Shown: positions 34,168 through 43,998 of the stretch, piece by piece
How the letters are laid out: each line of letters begins with the position of its first letter
How positions within the stretch are numbered: the first letter of the stretch is position 1
Assembly: GCA_015847255.1 (NCBI GenBank)
Contig: JADLZK010009181.1
Location: forward strand, 744,001 to 808,000
Direction: 5' to 3'
Length of the DNA stretch: 64,000 nt
From: Hyparrhenia diplandra
Lineage: Eukaryota > Streptophyta > Magnoliopsida > Poales > Poaceae
Translations under genes and position numbers: made by a program
The notes under the pieces: generated by a model
The model's database searches: none
Seen by the model: only the letters and a program-made list of their open reading frames with translations
What the model was told of the DNA's origin: nothing

Positions 34168-35057
34168 AAAGAAGAACTCTTGTACTCACATATTCCATGG
34201 AGATCAATAAAGACATTTTTCAAGAGAAAATCTTGGAACAACTCTCATGACCATGGTGAGAAAATCACCACCCTAAATGGGGGTCACACCTTATATATGC
34301 CTGTGATTTCAGAAAGATTTCACCCCTATCCCAGTAAAATGGGAAAGCCATGGGATGGAGTACGGAGCCCCCTCCATCCTCATGGTAGCTTGAAGAAAAG
34401 AGCACCACACCTTAGAGCTTGAAAACTCTAAAATTGATGTCTCGGAAAGAGCATCCACAGGGGGAGAAAACAACCCTAAAACGTGGTAACTCAAAAAAGA
34501 GCCCACAATCGATGTCTCGAAAGAGCATCACCATTCACAGGGGGGAGAAAACAACCCTAAAACGTGGCAACTCAAAAAAGAGCCCACAATTGATGTCTCG
34601 GAAAGAGCATCACCATTCACAAGGGGAGAAAACAACCCTGAGTGTGGCAACTCGAAAAGAGCCCACAACCCAAGAGCTTGAAAACTCTATGACAAGTGGT
34701 GCATCAAGACAAGCATCATCTCTACTACGCAGAAGACATAACCCTGCATACGGCACCTCAAGAATAAGGGCCACTATCATCTACAAAGGGTTCAACAAAA
34801 AGAACTCTATCAAGTAGGACAAAAGAATAACCGCGAGAAGAACTACCTCATCATGCTTTGTAGGTGGGATCATTTAAACCTATACAAGCAGTTATTGAGA
34901 GGATCACTCAGAGCAAACTCAAAAGCTCAACAAAAATCAGGGCAAAGCCTAGACATATACATAATAAAATGTGTCATTACAACCCCGCATCAAGAAGCTA
35001 GGGCACCATCACCATCATCATTTGGAGGATCACCATCTAGACCTAAAGATTCTACAA
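34168..35057. other. C region between pol and antisense gene
   Basis: Non-coding, with the tandem repeat described separately. It also carries recurring words such as ctcatgaccatggtgag and gagcttgaaaactct (twice, about 34415 and 34672). The 132-codon plus frame across it (34419-34817) is repetitive and basic and is not a credible gene. Confidence 0.45.
34436..34668 (+). repeat. Three tandem units of ~75-81 bp in C
   Basis: gatgtctcgg-aaagagcatc opens units at 34436, 34511 and 34592; each holds gagaaaacaaccct and ctcaaaaaagagcccacaa. A shorter related piece precedes at 34370-34430. Confidence 0.85.
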
Positions 35058-36639
35058 GCTAAGAAGCCAAGTCTGCTCTGAAGATTCAAGATCGGCAATA
35101 GCCTTATAAAAATCCTCGTCATGATTACCGGCAAGAAGGGTAAGATCCACATCCTTGAAAAGATGGACAACCATGGCGAGACACCTCTTGAAGCAGATAT
35201 GGGAGGCACCCTTGACAGCACCCTTAATGCGATCAGGCATCTAAGGCACCGACTCCTCCACTATGCGGATCCCATCTTCAGGAGAGCTAAGCAGCTCAAT
35301 CGCAGGCTTTAAAGCCTCACAGAAGTCAATAAACTTCCGATCAGCATCAGCTAGCTTTTGATTAGCATTCTAAGCCACTTGAAGAGCCTTAAAAGTATCT
35401 CGGCCAGCATCATGCCTAATCTGATGAGCAAGCAGCAAATCAGCATCAGCTTGCCTCATTACCTCTTCAGAACGATTCTGCTCTCTTACAAGGGGACTTC
35501 CACTGCTCGTAAGCAAAGCAAGCTGCTCATTGGCCCCTCGAAGATCTAAGAAAAAGAACCAAAAAGAACTCAGAGAGTAAAGTAGCACAAACAACAACAA
35601 AAAGCAAAGCTAACAGCATACCTACACATCTAGCATTTAGCTCAAGAACTTGAGCTTTGGCAGTACCCTTCCCCTGTTTAAGAGAAGAGCAGCGGCCTTC
35701 AAGAGTAGCATTTCTCTGATGCTCCTGCTCAAGTTCAAGAAGGGCATTTCTCAGATCTGCCCTGGCTGCATCCCGCTGAGCCATCAAGTTCTTCTCAGTA
35801 TCAGGCTTCCCGTAAAAAGAAGCCTGATCATCAACAAAAGGCTACAAAGGACAAACATGAGGAAAAATAACAAAACACAAAAAGAAGAAGCCAAGAAGAG
35901 CTTTACTTAAAGAAAATTTCAAAGAAAAGCGTGAAAAAGAGGAAGAAAAGGCATCCTGATGATTCTGCGCTTCTTCCCAAGCAGAAGACAACTCTGCGAA
36001 GCACATGGAAGGATAAAAAGTATCAAAGATAGCTTTCTCCAACCTACTCATACAAGTAGGATGAAGAGAATCAGAACCTCCATCAACACCAGTGGAGGAA
36101 GAAGGAGCTTCAAGCGCTAGAGGCTGCTGATGTCCTCCATCAGTCAAATCAGGAAAAATATCCCGGACCACCAAAATTTGGAGCTACAAAGATAAGCGCC
36201 CGATCAATGTGGACTGCTCCTGAGCAACATCACCAATAAACCGGCGCGAAGGAGTATGCTCAGAAGAAGTCACCATAGGATCAACCGGCGGTGTAGAAGA
36301 AACCGGCGGTGCCCTGGGGGTCGAGAGACTAATTCAAAAGAAAAGAGTCAGACAAAAACAAGTCAACAAAAAATGAACTCTAAGAAGAACTCTCACCCCT
36401 TCTTGGGCCTCATCGACGACATCCGGCTCAATAAACTAGTAGCCGATGGAACAACTATTGGAGCGGGGAGGAGGAGGACAAGGCGTAGTGGCACGCCCGA
36501 AATCAAGAACAAGAGATTAGCAATTCATAAAAAGACTGGGACAAAAGAACCCAAAGTCAGAAGAAGAGGTCTTACGGCCGTGCAACAAGCGCCAATGGGA
36601 TATCATCATCAACCTCTGACAGCACAACAGAAACTCCAT
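35058..36639 (-). pseudogene. C antisense multi-exon ORF (coiled coil)
   Basis: On the strand opposite to C pol a spliced frame can be traced. Exons: 36639-36576 (DGVSVVLSEVDDDIPLAL), 36454-36397 (ending SSMRPKKG), 36328 to about 35905, about 35835-35626 (AQRDAARADLRNALLELEQE) and about 35550-35058. Junctions have good consensus, for example ttttttgcag before 36639, gtaagacc after 36576, ccaatag before 36454, gtgagag after 36397, and cttttgtag before the fourth exon. The third to fifth exons are charged and heptad-like; the last ends IADLESSEQTWLLSL with TAG. Three in-frame TAG codons (36186-36184, 35372-35370, 35243-35241) break it. No named domain; it corresponds in place to the extra ORF of Tat elements. 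Earlier exons and the promoter were not found. Confidence 0.6.
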
Positions 36640-37352
36640 CTGCAAAAAACCCAAACACTCAGCAGAAGTGACAAGCATCAACAACAAAGAGAAATAAAAT
36701 GCTCACCTATAAGAATGTTACCTGTAATGGTAGCAATGGCCAAGCAAGGGAAGGAGGCTAAGGAGGGAGTGACATTTCAATGACATCAATGCATCAGTTT
36801 CACCAACAGTCAATACCCAATGAGCAATGCAGCAGTAAAAACCACTTGCACTCCCAGGCAAATATTCAGGACTGTGCACCCCATGACTCCAACGTCAACC
36901 TACCAAGGACAAAAATTCAATGCAAGCGAGAGAGTACTTCAAAAAGAAGACCTTGTTTAAAGAGTTCTACACTCGAAAGAAAGAACCCTCAAAACAGGCT
37001 CGAGGGCTAGAAGACAAGTACCCTCGAGAAGATTTTTTCAAAGAACAGAAGACCCTCCAGCTCTTTGTTCCAAAAAGCAAGAGGTTCGGGGGCTACACCC
37101 AGTGGATGCACTTTTTAAGAAAAAGTGCATGCCCACTCAAGTCGGAAACAACTCAATGAAGAATTGAAGACCCTCCAACTCCTTGTTCCAAAAAGCAAGG
37201 GGCTCGAGGGCTACACCCAGTGGGCACCACTGAAGTCAAGAACAACCCTCAGGAGATCTCCCTACTGAAGAATCGACGACCACTTCACAGTTTCTCTCCC
37301 AGGAAGAGCTTAAGGAGACTCCAGAAGATCAATAGAGAAATGCTCGGGGGCT
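36640..37352. other. C 3' non-coding region with repeats and polypurine tract
   Basis: Between about 36940 and 37340 a loosely repeated unit contains gaccctccagctctttgttcc-like text, aaaaagcaag and ctcgggggctacacccagtgg (about 37040-37110 and 37160-37230). The last purine tract, gaaatgctcgggggct (37336-37351), abuts the LTR. The repeated ctcgggggct words are copies of the polypurine tract itself. Confidence 0.6.
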
Positions 37353-37824
37353 TGTTGATGCGGTACCCACAGGGTGCCACACCAAGAAGGTATTGGGCTC
37401 TATCCTAGGCCCACTGCCTGACAAACAGAAGCGTGATGCGAAAGCAGGTCGACTCCAACAAGAACTAGGATAGCACCTAGGCAGATTTTAGTGTAGAAAC
37501 CGAGTTCAAATAGAACTCGGACATTGTACTTTGTATCCGACTAGGACTAAAACAACCCCTTTGGCTCCTTACCCGATATAAAAGGTAGCCTAGGGGCACC
37601 CCTTGTAACAACACAATACAATACAATCAACCAGAGCAAAAGGCATCACGTTGACTAGACTAGGAGCTATTACTCGATCTAAGAATCGAGGGCCCTAACC
37701 AGTATAAATTGACTTGTCAGTTGCGTTCAACGTCAGGCTCCGCGAGAACTCCTCAAAGCCCAAGCTGAACAAAAGACCGTCCCAGGTCACCCTGTGGCGG
37801 GCTATAGGTCATAAAACACTGACA
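37353..37824 (+). repeat. C 3' LTR (short)
   Basis: Starts tgttgatgcggtacccac after a polypurine tract and ends aaaacactgaca. It contains a TATA-like gatataaaagg at 37575-37585 and a downstream region cttgtaacaacacaatac. The second copy is not in the window, so the right end rests on its typical form. Confidence 0.65.
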
Positions 37825-38446
37825 TCCGCATGGGAGTTATCAGCATCTGTCTTGTCGAGCTCCTAGCCTTTGAGAATCTCTAGCTCAAAGTCGTTCGGGA
37901 AGCGGCGCCTTTTTCTTTATGCGTGCTAGAGCCATTACGTCTCGAGTTCTTCAACTTTTTAACTTCTTTGTATCTTGTACTCCAAGTCGATCCTTGCAGG
38001 GATTGTACTCCTGTATCTTCTTTGTATCTTGTATGTCAAGATGGTTGTATCCCTTGTTGTAATCTATGTTGTAATCTTGTTGAATAAAATCTTGTGCCAT
38101 AGCCGTCTCTGAGTGCTTTTATTGGACTATTGAGTTGTATTCCATTGACTAAAGGTTCTTTTTGATGTGAATCTTTTCACTGGAGTTAATTATTCTTCCT
38201 GCTAAGTTGCCGTAGGTTGATTGGCAGTCCTTAGAAGTTCGAGCCCCCGAGCATAGTGTTCTTTTGCTTGTGCTTGTACCTTGACTCGAGGTTGTTGTGA
38301 GGGTTCACAGCCCCCAAGCTTGCGGTTGCATTTTTGCTCTACTTTGTTTGGCATTCCTTGTTTTCCCGCTCATTTGCATCTGTGCATTTTTTGGCCTTCT
38401 TCATTAAATGTAGTTGGTCTTCACGTCTTCCGATAGAGCTTTTTCA
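37825..38446. other. E 3' region, non-coding
   Basis: Contains cttctttgtatcttgta twice (37966, 38017), an aataaaatcttgtg poly(A)-like word at 38083, and gttcgagcccccgagcat at 38237, which is the Tat polypurine word in reverse orientation. This fits the minus-strand 3' region of E. No LTR boundary recognised. Confidence 0.4.
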
Positions 38447-38585
38447 TCTATAAAAAAGCGCCGCCGGATTGGATCGGGGTTATCCGGTCTTCATTTGTGG
38501 GAGCCTTTTCATCTTTTTTTTCGCCTTTTCTCCCTTGCCTCTTACTTCTCAAATCTTTCTAAAGATCTTTTCGGAGAAATCTTTA
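38447..38585 (+). promoter_or_regulatory. Promoter and leader of the E antisense gene
   Basis: TATA box tctataaaaaagcg at 38447-38460, a T/C-rich leader (ttttttttcgccttttctccc) and ATG at 38586. The spacing (about 128 bp TATA to ATG) and the ATG context resemble those of the F antisense gene at 49007-48889. Confidence 0.6.
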
Positions 38586-38735
38586 ATGGCGGACGGCGAC
38601 AACCGTGGCAAGTGTCCAGGCGAGGGGAAGCCGGTGGCGGCAGCCACATCGATCGTCGGCGCCTCGGCACCTTGGGTACACATTCGGCGGTTTTTGCATT
38701 TTCGACCGGTTCTTCGCGTCTTTTTGGCTGTTGGC
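38586..38735 (+). pseudogene. E antisense ORF, first exon only
   Basis: Starts MADGDNRGKCPGEGKPVAAA. At the DNA level atggcggacggcgacaaccg is close to the start of the F antisense ORF (atggcgggcggagacatcac). The frame then runs at about 38736 into reverse-oriented integrase sequence, where a short out-of-context tail ends at 38768. Everything downstream of the first exon is missing. Confidence 0.55.
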
Positions 38736-39150
38736 GGTAAAATCCGTTCTGAATACTTTACCCACTAAGGTTCTTGGGGCCGCGTGATTTCCGCAGCACC
38801 CTGAATGGACTTCTTCCAGGACTTCCCTTCCTGCTTGTAGTGTAACACATTTGAGAAGAACTCCAGAGGATGCAGCTCTTTTATATAGCTTATTTCCTAC
38901 CGGGGAGTTAATTTTTACTTCTTCTTGTGACCCTGGTGGCTTCAGTTTTGTCCTCTGGTAGTTTGTTTTCTTTGATGTAGTTGATCAAATCTTGTATCCA
39001 TATTTTTGGTGCGGGTTCTATGTTGTTGACTTGGTTGGCCGCATCCGGGGTTGGTTCCTTCTACGGTTCATCAATCTGCATGGATTCTTTGATGGAGGGA
39101 GGCGTAAGCTCTTACACAAATACTCCTAGGGGAGCGTCTCCGCTCCGTCT
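38736..39150 (-). pseudogene. E integrase, zinc-binding start only
   Basis: Minus-strand text here is the near relative of C 26774-26960 (for example gtaaagtattcagaacggat against gtaaagtattcagaatggga). It covers the HHCC zinc-binding start and the linker from RNase H. The domain stops at about 38736; the catalytic core is absent. Confidence 0.65.
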
Positions 39151-40060
39151 AATCTAGCTTTGCGGGGATATCTACTGCGACATTTGGATCTCATAGGACA
39201 TGCAGGATTTCCAAACCGTGGAAGTTCTTCTCTAGTTTTCGTACCTCCATGTAGTATGCTCCCATGTTATCTTTTGGTGCAGTCCCAGTCTTTGTTGACT
39301 GGTTGATGACTACTTGCGGAGTCACCGTAGACTAGCAATCTCTTGATTCCGAGCGAGCTTGCTATTTTTAGTCCATGTATGAGGGCTTCATATTCTGCCT
39401 CATTATTTATTCTTTGGCGAGTATCATTCGTAGCACATACTTGAGTTGTTTTTCCTTCTGGTGATATGAAGAGTACTCCCACACTAGCACCGCCCAGTCT
39501 TAGTGATCCATTGAAGTACATTTTCCGGTGATCTTTGATGACTTCTGGGGCGGGTTGCCGGAGTTCTGTCTATTCTACGTTGAAGTCCACGAGGGCTGAG
39601 ATTTGATGGCCTTTCTTGGAGTGAACTGTAGATTGAGGGAGCCTAGTTTGACTTCTCATTTTGATATTCTTCCTATAGAATCCTTGTTCCTTAATATGTC
39701 AGCTAGTGGGAAGTCTGTCACCACTATTATGTTGTGCCCATCAAAGTAGTGTCGTAGCTTTCTTGATGTAATCAATATAGCATAGAGTAGCTTCTGAATT
39801 TGATGGTATCTGGCTTTTGATTCTGAAAGAACCTTGCTTAAATAGTAGACTGGCCTTTGCACTTTCATTTTGTGTTAGGGCTCTTCTCTTTCTACTATTA
39901 TAGCCAAGACCGACCACTCGACGTTGTTGCCGTAATGTAGATCATCATATCTTCATGCTTTCTTGGAAGAGTCGGTATTGGAGATGTTGTCAGATATGTT
40001 TTGAGTTCTTCTAGTGCTCTATTTGCTTCTTCGGTCCATTCAAATTTGCCTATTTTCTTG
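39151..40060 (-). pseudogene. E RNase H, two domains
   Basis: The gypsy RNase H shows FKPLKKIGKFEWTEEANRAL (near 40070-40000), [40 protein letters not shown] (39656-39850). The second, archaeal-type domain at 39267-39521 has MYFNGSLRLGGASVGVLF, NNEAEYEALIHGLKIASSLG and LLVYGDSA. In the second domain the first Asp of the family (YFDGS) is Asn here (YFNGS), a loss of a catalytic position. Confidence 0.8.
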
Positions 40061-40910
40061 AGCGGTTTAAAGAAAGGTAGGCCTTTTTCGCCTAGTCTTG
40101 ATATGAACCGATTGAGAGTTGCATGCATCTAGCCAATTTTTGTACATCTTTGATGCTTCTCGAAGGCCCCATATCTGTGATTGCTTTAATTTGTTTTGTA
40201 CTTGCTTCAATTCCTCTCTTTGCTCACTAGGAACCCGAGTAATTGTCATGAGGGTACTCGAATATGCATTTGTTTGGATTTAATTTCCACTACCACTTCT
40301 TGAGATTTCTGAAAGTTTCCTCAAGGTCTTTGCTTAAGGAGTCGGGCTCTTTTGTCTTGACTACCATGTTGTCGACATAAGCCTCTCGTGTTCCTTCCGA
40401 TTTGCTCTCCTAAGCATGTTTGAATTGCTCTTTGGTAGGTTGCCCCTGCATTCTTTAGGCCAAAGGACATTGTCTTATAGCAATAAGCTCTGAAAGGAGT
40501 GATGAACGATGTCTTGCTTTGGTCCTCTTCTTTCGAGAGATATTTTGGTAACTTGAGTAGCAATCGAAAAGATAATAATGTTGAACCTCTTTTGTTGAGT
40601 CCATGATCCGATCGATTCTAGGTAGCCCAAATGGATCCTTTGGGCAATGCTTGTTGAGGTCAGTGTAGTCGACGCACATGCACCACTCTCCTCTGTTCTT
40701 TTTAGAACTAGAACTGGGTTAGCTAGCCAATGCGGGTGTAGAATCTCTCCGATGAATCCTGGCCGCTAGTAGCTTTGCTATCACTTTTTTATTGCTTCTT
40801 TCTTTTTCGGTGAGAATCTTCTTAACCTCCGCTTGATGGGTTTGGACCCCTCATTGATATCAATTATGTGCTCAGCCAACTCCCGTGGGACACCTGGCAT
40901 ATTTCTTTGG
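40061..40910 (-). pseudogene. E reverse transcriptase
   Basis: MCVDYTDLNKHCPKDPFGLP (40679 downward) is the palm region; FRAYCYKTMSFGLKNAGATY follows at 40321-40563. The catalytic box at 40379-40368 reads YVDN, not YVDD, so a metal-binding Asp is lost. VVKTKEPDSLSKDLEETF and RFISRLGEKGLPFFKPL follow in other frames. Several frameshifts. Confidence 0.8.
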
Positions 40911-41536
40911 TTTCCATGTGAAAATGTCCTTATTGTCCTGAAGAAAGTTGGTGAGTGTGAATTCCTATTTGTTAGTTAGATGGCCCGATGATTCTTGTCT
41001 TCAATGGATCTCTAGTTTAAAGGTCCATTTTCTTGATGTCAGCTTCATCGGGTGGTGTAAGAATAGCCTGCTTCTTGGTCGGTAGCTTGATTTCTTCTAG
41101 GTTTGTTTTGCTAGCGAGAGTTACTATTTCCCTTCTTTCGGAAAGTTCTTGGTTCTTTGTTGCGATCCGAATGGCTCGAATGTCTGTCGAAAGCCTTCTT
41201 GAGATCTCGGTAATGAGAGGACTCTGTGTGGTCCTAGCATCTTGAGTAGGAGGTATCTTGTGGTATAGCCATGAATTTTGCCAATGCTGGTCTCCCAAGT
41301 ATTGCGTGATATGATGATTTGAGGTCCGCTACTTCAAACTTGATGAACTCGTTCAAAGCTGCTTTCGGGGGTTCCAAAGGTAACTGGCAGAGTCACTTGC
41401 CCAAGGGGTATTGTAGCTCTCCTAGGTACTATTCCGTAAAAAGGAGTACTTGTTGGAGTGATTAAGCCATCGAGCTTCAGTCCCATCTTCTATAGTGTGT
41501 TGTAGAACATGATATTGAGTCCGGCTCCGCCATCAA
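40911..41536 (-). pseudogene. E protease and linker to RT
   Basis: The minus-strand reading at about 41530-41490 gives GGAGLNIMFYNTL, the aspartic protease active-site region in plant gypsy elements, with one TAG in frame just after it. The frame 41017-41298 is the poorly conserved linker between protease and RT. Confidence 0.6.
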
Positions 41537-42172
41537 TCAATTGAAATGATAGATCCCACGATCGTTGGCCCAAGAACTGGTGGATATAGACCAGCGTTGT
41601 CGACGCTTGTCCACTGGTCTTCTCTTGATAATTGTATTGGGTACTGGGACCAATTTTAGGTACCGGGGAGTGGTGAGTTCTGCTGCCATTACAGATCTCA
41701 ATGCCAGTTTGTCTTGGTGTTTGCTTCTGGAGTCGGGGACACCAGAGAAGATTATGTTTACTTCTATCATTGGTTGTTGGAATCCTCTAGCTCCACCTTG
41801 GTTGCTATCTTCTTTCTTGTCGGCTTCTTTGTTACCATCGTTGTCATCGGTTCTTCCCTTTTTTGTGTACCTTCTTTGAAAGGTAAAGCATTGCTCCATG
41901 GTGTGGCTCGCTTTCGGGATGCCATGTGCATGGAGTCTTGTTTAGGTCCTTCTTATGCGGATATCTCCTCGATTGGATGAGTTGTTCTTCTTGTCCGCCA
42001 TAGGAACTATGTTGTGCAGTCCTTTCTTTTTTGTGGGTGTTGTTGCTATTGTTCTCGATTATTTATGGGGTTGTCTTGCCTTTTTTACGTGCGGGAATCT
42101 TTCACGAGTTCTTTCCTCGACTCCGATCATCTTTTTGACCGTCGGCATGAATTGCTCATTTGTCTTCGGTGC
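41537..42172 (-). pseudogene. E gag C-terminal part
   Basis: The frame 41537-41899 starts MEQCFTFQRRYTKKGR, whose Cys belongs to the gag zinc-knuckle region, followed by an acidic/basic linker (DDNDGNKEADKKED). Upstream, reading minus from 42172, APKTNEQFMPTVKKMIGVEE is the continuation of the gag cut by F. Confidence 0.65.
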
Positions 42173-42502
42173 TGTTAACACCAAAATTTGGTAGAGCCTG
42201 GATGGTGGTAGACCGGCAAAAGATGATTCGATAAGGAGTCATTCGGCTAGCAAGAAGACAGCTATGGTGCTTTGTAGCATTCGGAAAAGCATTTGTTATT
42301 CGGCTAAGGAGCCTCGAGTCCGAGAAAGAGCTGAGCAACAGATGGTTAAACAAGCGTGGAGCATCAAGAGGGATATCGAGGACGAGGGCCCACATCACGC
42401 GTCGCAGTTCCTACGACTCAGAAGACTTGGAGGACAATGTATCTTAGCTAGATATTTTGTTAGTTATTATTATTCGTAGTTAGTTAGGACTCAATAAGCC
42501 CA

Positions 42503-42515
42503 GGGTATAAATATG
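42503..42515 (+). promoter_or_regulatory. TATA box of F 5' LTR
   Basis: gggtataaatatg; the same sequence is in the 3' LTR near 50427-50439. Confidence 0.6.
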
Positions 42516-43270
42516 AAACCCCCGGCCGTGTAAACGATATACCCAATTCAATACAAACAACCCGGCTCCGTGCCTTGGCTCGGCCACCTTCGAGTCGATC
42601 GTGTCGCCGATCTATCTGCAAGAGGATTCATCGACTGTCGACCTCTGTAAGTACCGGCAATCTTGCACCATGTCTAGTATCGTCGGCGGATTTAGATTAT
42701 TGCAAGAAGTCTTGTTCACGCTTAGTATCGTCCAGGCGGATTTAAGCTATCGGGGGCAAGAGGGTTCTTTTGTCGATCATGAGCCATCCGGTGGGCTAAG
42801 ATCTAGCTTAGAGCTAGTTATCGGCTTCATTAGATTTTGGCAAGATCTAATGAATTCATTAAATTACCACGTGTCTGCAAGTACTTTCAGTTTATTTATC
42901 TAATTATGTTTGCATACACTTTTTGCCCAATTTAGATTGAGGCGTCTCGGCTTTATCTTTTGTTAGATCTAGTTGTCATCAATTCATTCAATGTTTATTA
43001 TTAGCTTGTTACTAGATCTATCTGTTCATAGTAGCCGAGCTAGATCAATCTAAGTTGTTACATGTTGTGGGTTCGTATGTGTTTAGATCCGGACGGGGGG
43101 CTGTGTCATCCGGTGGATCTGAGATCTTTGGGTTAATCTAGAGCTAATCATCCGGTGGATTAGAGATCGGTTTAATCGATAGGTTTTTACAATGGGGTAG
43201 TTCCTTCTTCATGGACCCGATTCGGCAAGCTTGCCGAACACGGTTATGCTTTTAAGTTATCATGTGTTGC

Positions 43271-43530
43271 GGGTTCGTATACGTTTATACGTACGGTAGC
43301 TCCTTCTTCGTCGCGGGTTCGTATACGTGTATGCGTACGGTAGTTCCTTCTTTAGTAGGTCCGTGTACGTCTATTTGTACGGTAGCTCCTTCTTTACAGT
43401 AGGTTCGTGTACATTTATACGTGTAGTAGTTCCTTCTTTTAGCAGGTTCGTATACGTTTGCACGTACAGTAGCTCCTTCTTCGTTGCGGGTTCGTATACG
43501 TTTTACGTAGGGTAGCTCCCTCTTCATGTG
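43271..43530. repeat. Six 43-bp tandem units in the F LTR
   Basis: The word ggttcgtatacg (or a variant) recurs at 43271, 43315, 43357, 43401, 43444 and 43488. Each unit ends ggtagctccttctt and contains self-complementary cgtatacg and cgtacg words. The 3' LTR has the same array at 51059-51320. Confidence 0.9.
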
Positions 43531-43961
43531 TCGTGAATATCTATTACTATGTTCATGATTTATATTCTTCCATGTTGTCAATTAATTCGATCCACGCAAT
43601 AGAGCTTTACATTAGCACATCATGATGATCGATTTTACTTGTTCAGACATGTCTTTTATGTTCATTCGGTAACTGTTTGCACATCATATCTCCATATTTG
43701 CTTACCGAATGCATTCATTACTCATCGACAGATAGCTTTCATTGCTATATGTCTTTACATCTGGCCTTAGAGCCATACATGTGGAACTGTCTTGGTCTCA
43801 CCAGGCATGTTCCAGATCTCACGTTTACCTCCTTGTCAATTAACAGGTCAAATTGACTGGCACGCCTTCGATTCAAGACGCCCGGGCAGGGTAAAGCTAG
43901 CTATTCCGGCTTGTCAGTGTGTGCGGCGCAGGGAGTAGGATTTTTGTGCCTACACACTTTT

Positions 43962-43979
43962 TGGCACGCCCGGTGGGAC
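43962..43979 (+). other. F primer-binding site
   Basis: tggcacgcccggtgggac lies seven bases inside the 5' LTR. The position and tgg start fit a PBS. I do not assign the tRNA. Confidence 0.65.
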
Positions 43980-43998
43980 ACGTCAAGATCAAACCACG

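Larger units (their letters stand above)
25805..37824 (+). mobile_element. C: Tat-type Ty3/gypsy element, 3' part, interrupted by D
   Basis: Starts inside pol (RNase H) because A lies to the left. It continues through a second RNase H and integrase to 27199, resumes at 33427 with the rest of integrase (to 34167), then a 3.2 kb region with an antisense gene, a polypurine tract and a 3' LTR (37353-37824). Two RNase H domains and the antisense gene mark it as Tat lineage. The 5' LTR, gag, protease and RT are absent from the window. Confidence 0.85.
42173..43954 (+). repeat. F 5' LTR
   Basis: Starts tgttaacaccaaaatttggt and ends tttttgtgcctaca. TATA box gggtataaatatg at 42503-42515. Contains a 43-bp tandem array (43271-43530). 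It has about 130 bp at 42814-42945 that the 3' LTR lacks. Confidence 0.92.

Noticed and set aside
34419..34817. 132-codon basic repetitive frame in C
   Set aside because: Covers the 75-81-bp tandem repeat; no start context, no conserved domain.
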